From positions 62,001 to 126,000 of the forward strand of contig CATQIH010000014.1 in assembly GCA_958296015.1 (NCBI GenBank): a DNA stretch of 64,000 nt, in the 5' to 3' direction. The DNA is from Cyclobacteriaceae bacterium (GTDB lineage Bacteria; Bacteroidota; Bacteroidia; Cytophagales; Cyclobacteriaceae). Under the pieces are notes generated by a model. That model saw nothing but the letters and a program-made list of their open reading frames with translations. It was not told where the DNA came from and made no database searches. Shown one piece after another: positions 60,788 to 64,000 of this stretch (the first letter of the stretch is position 1; each line of letters opens with the position of its first letter). A program made the translations under genes and the position numbers.

Positions 60788-60813
60788 AAGCCATTTGCCG
60801 GATGGCTTTTTTT
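60788..60813 (+). terminator. Terminator behind the GAF gene
   Basis: AGCCAT (60789-60794) pairs with ATGGCT (60802-60807) around TTGCCGG, with a run of T after it. It lies 25 bases after the GAF gene stop. Confidence 0.8.
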
Positions 60814-60865
60814 GTTTTATTATCTACTAAATAAACAGGTGCTGCGTTAATAGTGTATATTTTTT

Positions 60866-60873
60866 TATGTTTG
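60866..60873 (+). promoter_or_regulatory. -7 box of fabG
   Basis: TATGTTTG is a perfect TAnnTTTG box 36 bases before ATG 60910. No clear -33 box lies at the usual distance. Its place rules out the upstream start at 60853, which would precede the transcript start. Confidence 0.5.
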
Positions 60874-60909
60874 CAGGTATCCATCAAACAACCTTCAACC
60901 ATACGCTAT

Positions 60910-61656
60910 ATGAAACTATTAGTCGGAAAGAATACTTTAGTAACGGGTGCCTCCAAAGGGATAGGCAAAGCCATTGCCCTCAAATTTGCTGAGCACGGTG
61001 CTAACGTAGCCTTCACCTACCTGTCTAGTGTAGCGCAGGCTGAGGCATTGGAAAAAGAGTTGTCGGCACTGGGTATCAAAGCCAAAGGCTATCGCTCCGA
61101 TGCCTCTGATTTTGCTGCGGCAGAAAAACTGATAGAAGATGTAGTAGCGGAGTTTGGTACGCTGGATGTGCTGGTTAACAATGCCGGTATCACCAAAGAC
61201 AACCTGCTGATGCGTATGAGCGAAGATATGTGGAACGAAGTGATCAATATCAACCTTAAATCGGTGTTTAATACGGTGAAAGCAGCCAACCGAACGTTTA
61301 TGAAGCAAAGAAGCGGTTCTATCATCAACCTCACCTCCGTGGTAGGCATCAAAGGCAATGCAGGGCAAAGCAACTATGCAGCTTCCAAAGCAGGCATCAT
61401 TGGCTTTACCAAATCTATTGCGCTGGAACTAGGTTCCCGAAATATTCGCTCCAACGCGATTGCTCCCGGATTTATTGAAACGGAAATGACTAGTAAGCTG
61501 GAGGAGAAAACCGTGCAGGGCTGGAGAGATGCTATACCCCTGAAGCGGGGTGGCCAGCCGGAAGACGTGGCAGCGTGTGCCCTGTTTCTGGCCAGCGATC
61601 TTTCTGCCTATATCACCGGACAGGTCATTCAGGTAGATGGTGGCATGTTAACTTAA
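60910..61656 (+). CDS. fabG: 3-oxoacyl-ACP reductase FabG
   Basis: The 248-residue SDR enzyme reduces 3-oxoacyl-ACP in fatty acid synthesis. NADPH-site TGASKGIGKAIALKFAEHGA is at the N-terminus. NNAG (DVLVNNAGITKDNLLMRMSE), the active Ser/Tyr/Lys set (INLTSVVG; QSNYAASKAGIIGFTKSIA) and the C-terminal IAPGFIETEM and ITGQVIQVDGGMLT are all classic FabG. I chose ATG 60910 (MKLLVGKNTLVTGAS) over the earlier frame start at 60853 because of the promoter box at 60866. Confidence 0.93.
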   Translation: MKLLVGKNTLVTGASKGIGKAIALKFAEHGANVAFTYLSSVAQAEALEKELSALGIKAKGYRSDASDFAAAEKLIEDVVAEFGTLDVLVNNAGITKDNLLMRMSEDMWNEVININLKSVFNTVKAANRTFMKQRSGSIINLTSVVGIKGNAGQSNYAASKAGIIGFTKSIALELGSRNIRSNAIAPGFIETEMTSKLEEKTVQGWRDAIPLKRGGQPEDVAACALFLASDLSAYITGQVIQVDGGMLT

Positions 61657-61671
61657 CATATATTATTTGCT

Positions 61672-63777
61672 ATGCAGGAGGTACAACTTTTATTTAATAA
61701 TTCTCCCTGGTTTATCCTGGCGTGTCTGGCAGCGGGTCTGTTGTACGCTTTATTGCTATATGTCAAAAGTTTCAGAAAAAAGCAGTGGGATAAGAAGATC
61801 AACTACCTGCTTTCTGCACTACGCTTTGTAGTGGTTACACTGCTTTGCCTGCTACTGGTGGGGCCATTTATCAAACAGATCAAAAATAATACAGAAAAGC
61901 CTACCATTGTCTTTGCCCTCGACAATTCTGCTTCTGTCAAAGCCGTAGAAGATTCCACTGCCATTGAGCAGTTGCGCAACAACATCGCCACTATGGCAAA
62001 CGCTGCCGAAGAAAATGGCTACACGGTCGATTTCCGGAGTTTTTCCCAGGAAGACATCGCTGCGCTGCAAAATATCCGCTTCGATCATAGCAGCAGCGAC
62101 CTCAACGAATTACTCAAAAATATAGCTTCCGACTACGAAGGGGGCAACCTGGCTTCGGTAGTCCTTTTCTCCGATGGCATCTACAACCGGGGTATTTCGC
62201 CTACGTATGCCCCTTATAGTTTTGCGATCAACACCGTCGGGCTTGGCGATACAATCCCCAAACAGGATATTAATATCAATACCCTGTACTACAACAAGAT
62301 AGCTTACCAAGGCAATAAGTTTCCATTGGTTGCTGAAATAGAAAATACGGGCTTTGCCAACCAGACCGTCAATGTGAAGGTGAGCCGACAGGGAAAAATA
62401 GTTGCCAGCAAGCCGCTGAAGTTCAGCAATGACAGAGGCGTAAACTCCGTTGAGTTTCTGCTGAATGCAGATCAGGAAGGTATGCAGCACTATGTGATAG
62501 AAGCAGAGCCGCAGGCAGATGAGTTTACCACACAAAACAACACAGCACACGCCTATCTGGAAGTGATTGAAGGTAAACAAAAAATACTACTGGTGGCACA
62601 GTCGCCTCACCCGGATATCAAAGCGGTAAAAGCTGCTATTGAGAGTAACAAGAACTATGAGCTAAATTCCATTATCCTAAGCATCGACGAAAGCTCGAAA
62701 GAAGCCGCACTGGTGAAAGAAAAATACGACTTGGTGATATTTCACCAGCTACCAGGAAAAGGCATCAACTCGACAGCTTACGAAAAATATTTAAAGTTGT
62801 CTAACTCAAAGTTTTTCATTACAGGCAGTCAATCCGATTTGGGGGCTTTAAATACCCTCAATCCACTGATCAATATTGTGAATATCAACAGCGAATCAGA
62901 TCAGGTAAGTGCACTTTATAACCAGGATTTTAATGGGTTTCAACTGGATGCGGAAAAACAGAAAACCATCAGCCGCTACATTCCTATCACTGTACCTTTT
63001 GCTAATATCGAGCTAAAAAGCGGTGCCCAAACGCTGCTGTACCAGAAGGTAGGCAATGTAAAAACCTCTAAACCTTTGCTGGTGGTAGGTGAAACGGAAG
63101 GCAAAAAATCGGCATTAATGCTTGGTGAGGGCATGTGGCAGTGGCGTTTGCAGGAGTTTGCCAATAACGATAACAGCGATGCTTTCAATGCTCTGCTTTC
63201 CAAACTAACCCAATACCTGTCGGCCAAAGAAGACAAACGCCGTTTTAAAGTATATCCCGTTGAAAGTGAGTTTGAAGACACGGAGCCTGTCGTTTTTGAA
63301 ACAGAGATCTACAATGACATTTATGAGCAGGTATACGGCGCAGAAGTGATGCTAACGATCAGTAGCGAAGATGGCGAACAGAAAGCGTTCGAGTATGTGA
63401 CTAATAAAAATAATACCCAATACAAAGTAAGCAACCTGCCCGAAGGCTTATACAAATACATTGCTTCCACCACCTTGAAAGGTGAAAAGCTTACCAGTCA
63501 GGGGGAATTTACCATAAAAAGCCTGCAAATAGAGACGCTGAACCTCACAGCTGATCATGGGATGTTGCGGCAACTGGCAGAAGAAAGTGGCGGTTCATTT
63601 TTTGAAGCCTCATCTACCGACCAGCTACTTGCCAGTTTGACAAAGCAGCAACCCAAAGGAAAAATCTATACCAGCGAGTCTTATCTACCCATCATCAACC
63701 TCAAGTGGCTGTTCTTTTTGCTGATGCTGCTGATCACTACTGAATGGGGTATCAGGAAATATCTCGGGAGTTACTAA
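61672..63777 (+). CDS. Membrane-anchored VWA-type protein
   Basis: The 701-residue protein has two N-terminal membrane helices (FILACLAAGLLYALLLYVKS; LRFVVVTLLCLLLVGPFIKQ). A VWA-like beta sheet/helix region follows (about 75-190) with FALDNSASVKAVEDS, a D-x-S-x-S metal-site-like motif, and SVVLFSDGIYNRG. A large extracytoplasmic region and a final helix (LKWLFFLLMLLITTEWGIRK) complete it. It resembles the BatA/BatB-like and conserved VWA proteins of Bacteroidota, whose role is unknown. It follows fabG by 15 bases and could be co-transcribed with it. Confidence 0.85.
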   Translation: MQEVQLLFNNSPWFILACLAAGLLYALLLYVKSFRKKQWDKKINYLLSALRFVVVTLLCLLLVGPFIKQIKNNTEKPTIVFALDNSASVKAVEDSTAIEQLRNNIATMANAAEENGYTVDFRSFSQEDIAALQNIRFDHSSSDLNELLKNIASDYEGGNLASVVLFSDGIYNRGISPTYAPYSFAINTVGLGDTIPKQDININTLYYNKIAYQGNKFPLVAEIENTGFANQTVNVKVSRQGKIVASKPLKFSNDRGVNSVEFLLNADQEGMQHYVIEAEPQADEFTTQNNTAHAYLEVIEGKQKILLVAQSPHPDIKAVKAAIESNKNYELNSIILSIDESSKEAALVKEKYDLVIFHQLPGKGINSTAYEKYLKLSNSKFFITGSQSDLGALNTLNPLINIVNINSESDQVSALYNQDFNGFQLDAEKQKTISRYIPITVPFANIELKSGAQTLLYQKVGNVKTSKPLLVVGETEGKKSALMLGEGMWQWRLQEFANNDNSDAFNALLSKLTQYLSAKEDKRRFKVYPVESEFEDTEPVVFETEIYNDIYEQVYGAEVMLTISSEDGEQKAFEYVTNKNNTQYKVSNLPEGLYKYIASTTLKGEKLTSQGEFTIKSLQIETLNLTADHGMLRQLAEESGGSFFEASSTDQLLASLTKQQPKGKIYTSESYLPIINLKWLFFLLMLLITTEWGIRKYLGSY

Positions 63778-63790
63778 GTTTGACAACAAA

Positions 63791-64000
63791 CTAATGCACA
63801 GGTTTTGAAAGCGCGTAAACCCATTGCTCTTTGTTGATTACAGCAAATTTCTGTAGTTTTCCTTCGTATTCAAAAGTCAGAAACCTGTTTTTCATGATAC
63901 GCACATCGTATATCTTATCCAAAAGAAAAGCTTCCGTATGGTTTTGTATGTCAAACTTATGTGATTTGAAGATCAGCTGATCTGCTGTCAAAAATAGTTT
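63791..64000 (-). CDS. C-terminal end of an unknown protein (partial)
   Basis: An open frame on the minus strand stops at 63791-63793 and remains open to the window edge, so its N-terminus is probably outside. The visible part (LIFKSHKFDIQNHTEAFLLD; IYDVRIMKNRFLTFEYEGKL; FAVINKEQWVYAL) is strand-rich and hydrophilic. It could be a PH-like or YcxB-like domain, which is a guess. It is convergent with the VWA gene. Confidence 0.5.
   Translation of the reverse strand, partial: KLFLTADQLIFKSHKFDIQNHTEAFLLDKIYDVRIMKNRFLTFEYEGKLQKFAVINKEQWVYALSKPVH

Overview
The window looks like a chromosome segment of a Bacteroidota member, most likely a Cytophagales-type bacterium. Several promoters fit the Bacteroidota TTTG/TTG - about 20 bp - TAnnTTTG pattern. 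There are also several MacB/FtsX-type permeases of about 800 residues under a sigma-54 type two-component system, a four-helix-bundle (IVP-family) cassette, and menaquinone genes. I cannot name the genus. The backbone has moderate GC. The block at about 3.2-24.7 kb is clearly more AT-rich over most of its length.

Layout. (1) 1-3138 is backbone: the end of an SH3-like protein, hflX, a secreted barrel-like protein and a SlyD-like PPIase. (2) 3139-24671 is an integrative element of about 21.4 kb inserted at the 3' end of a tRNA-Arg(CCT) gene. It is bounded by a 30-bp imperfect direct repeat whose first 15 bp are identical. Its core module lies at the right end and is transcribed leftward: tyrosine integrase, an unknown protein, an excisionase-like HTH, a Toprim/ATPase replication protein and a zinc-finger-like protein. 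No relaxase or conjugation gene is visible. Its cargo is (a) a two-operon module in which an XRE repressor plus ImmA/IrrE protease and a pair of unknown genes share the same 18-bp operator; (b) a helicase(PLD)-DUF1016 nuclease-Eco57I-type methyltransferase operon, a likely restriction or defence system; (c) a serine recombinase; and (d) a run of small unknown genes, including an ankyrin protein, a DUF2442 protein and a Uma2-like gene cleanly interrupted by an 818-bp IS5-type element.

(3) 24.7-34.7 kb is backbone: a decayed REP-associated transposase with REP-like palindromes, a SWIM-SNF2 helicase, a nested 21/63-bp repeat tract, an M20 amidohydrolase, a divergent HxlR/monooxygenase pair next to a decayed truncated-haemoglobin gene, and a symporter-GNAT-racemase operon. 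(4) 34.7-57.3 kb holds a dispersed MacAB/TolC-like efflux system: three MacB-type permeases, two ATPases, one TolC-like channel, one adaptor, and a histidine kinase/sigma-54 activator pair. Menaquinone and housekeeping genes (surE, dodecin, phosphatase, thioesterase, isochorismate synthase) are interleaved. Upstream of one permease, the ATPase-TolC operon and the adaptor I see the same arrangement: tandem 16-bp dyads of the form TGTYCG-N4-YGNACA spaced 20-21 bp, then TTGGCATA 43-52 bp closer to the gene. I read this as the regulon of the local sigma-54 activator. (5) 57.4-64 kb holds a GMC oxidoreductase with a gluconate dehydrogenase subunit 3-like partner, a GAF/fRMsr-like protein lacking one expected cysteine, fabG, and a VWA-type membrane protein.

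All family assignments come from reading motifs and remembered family patterns. No database search was run.
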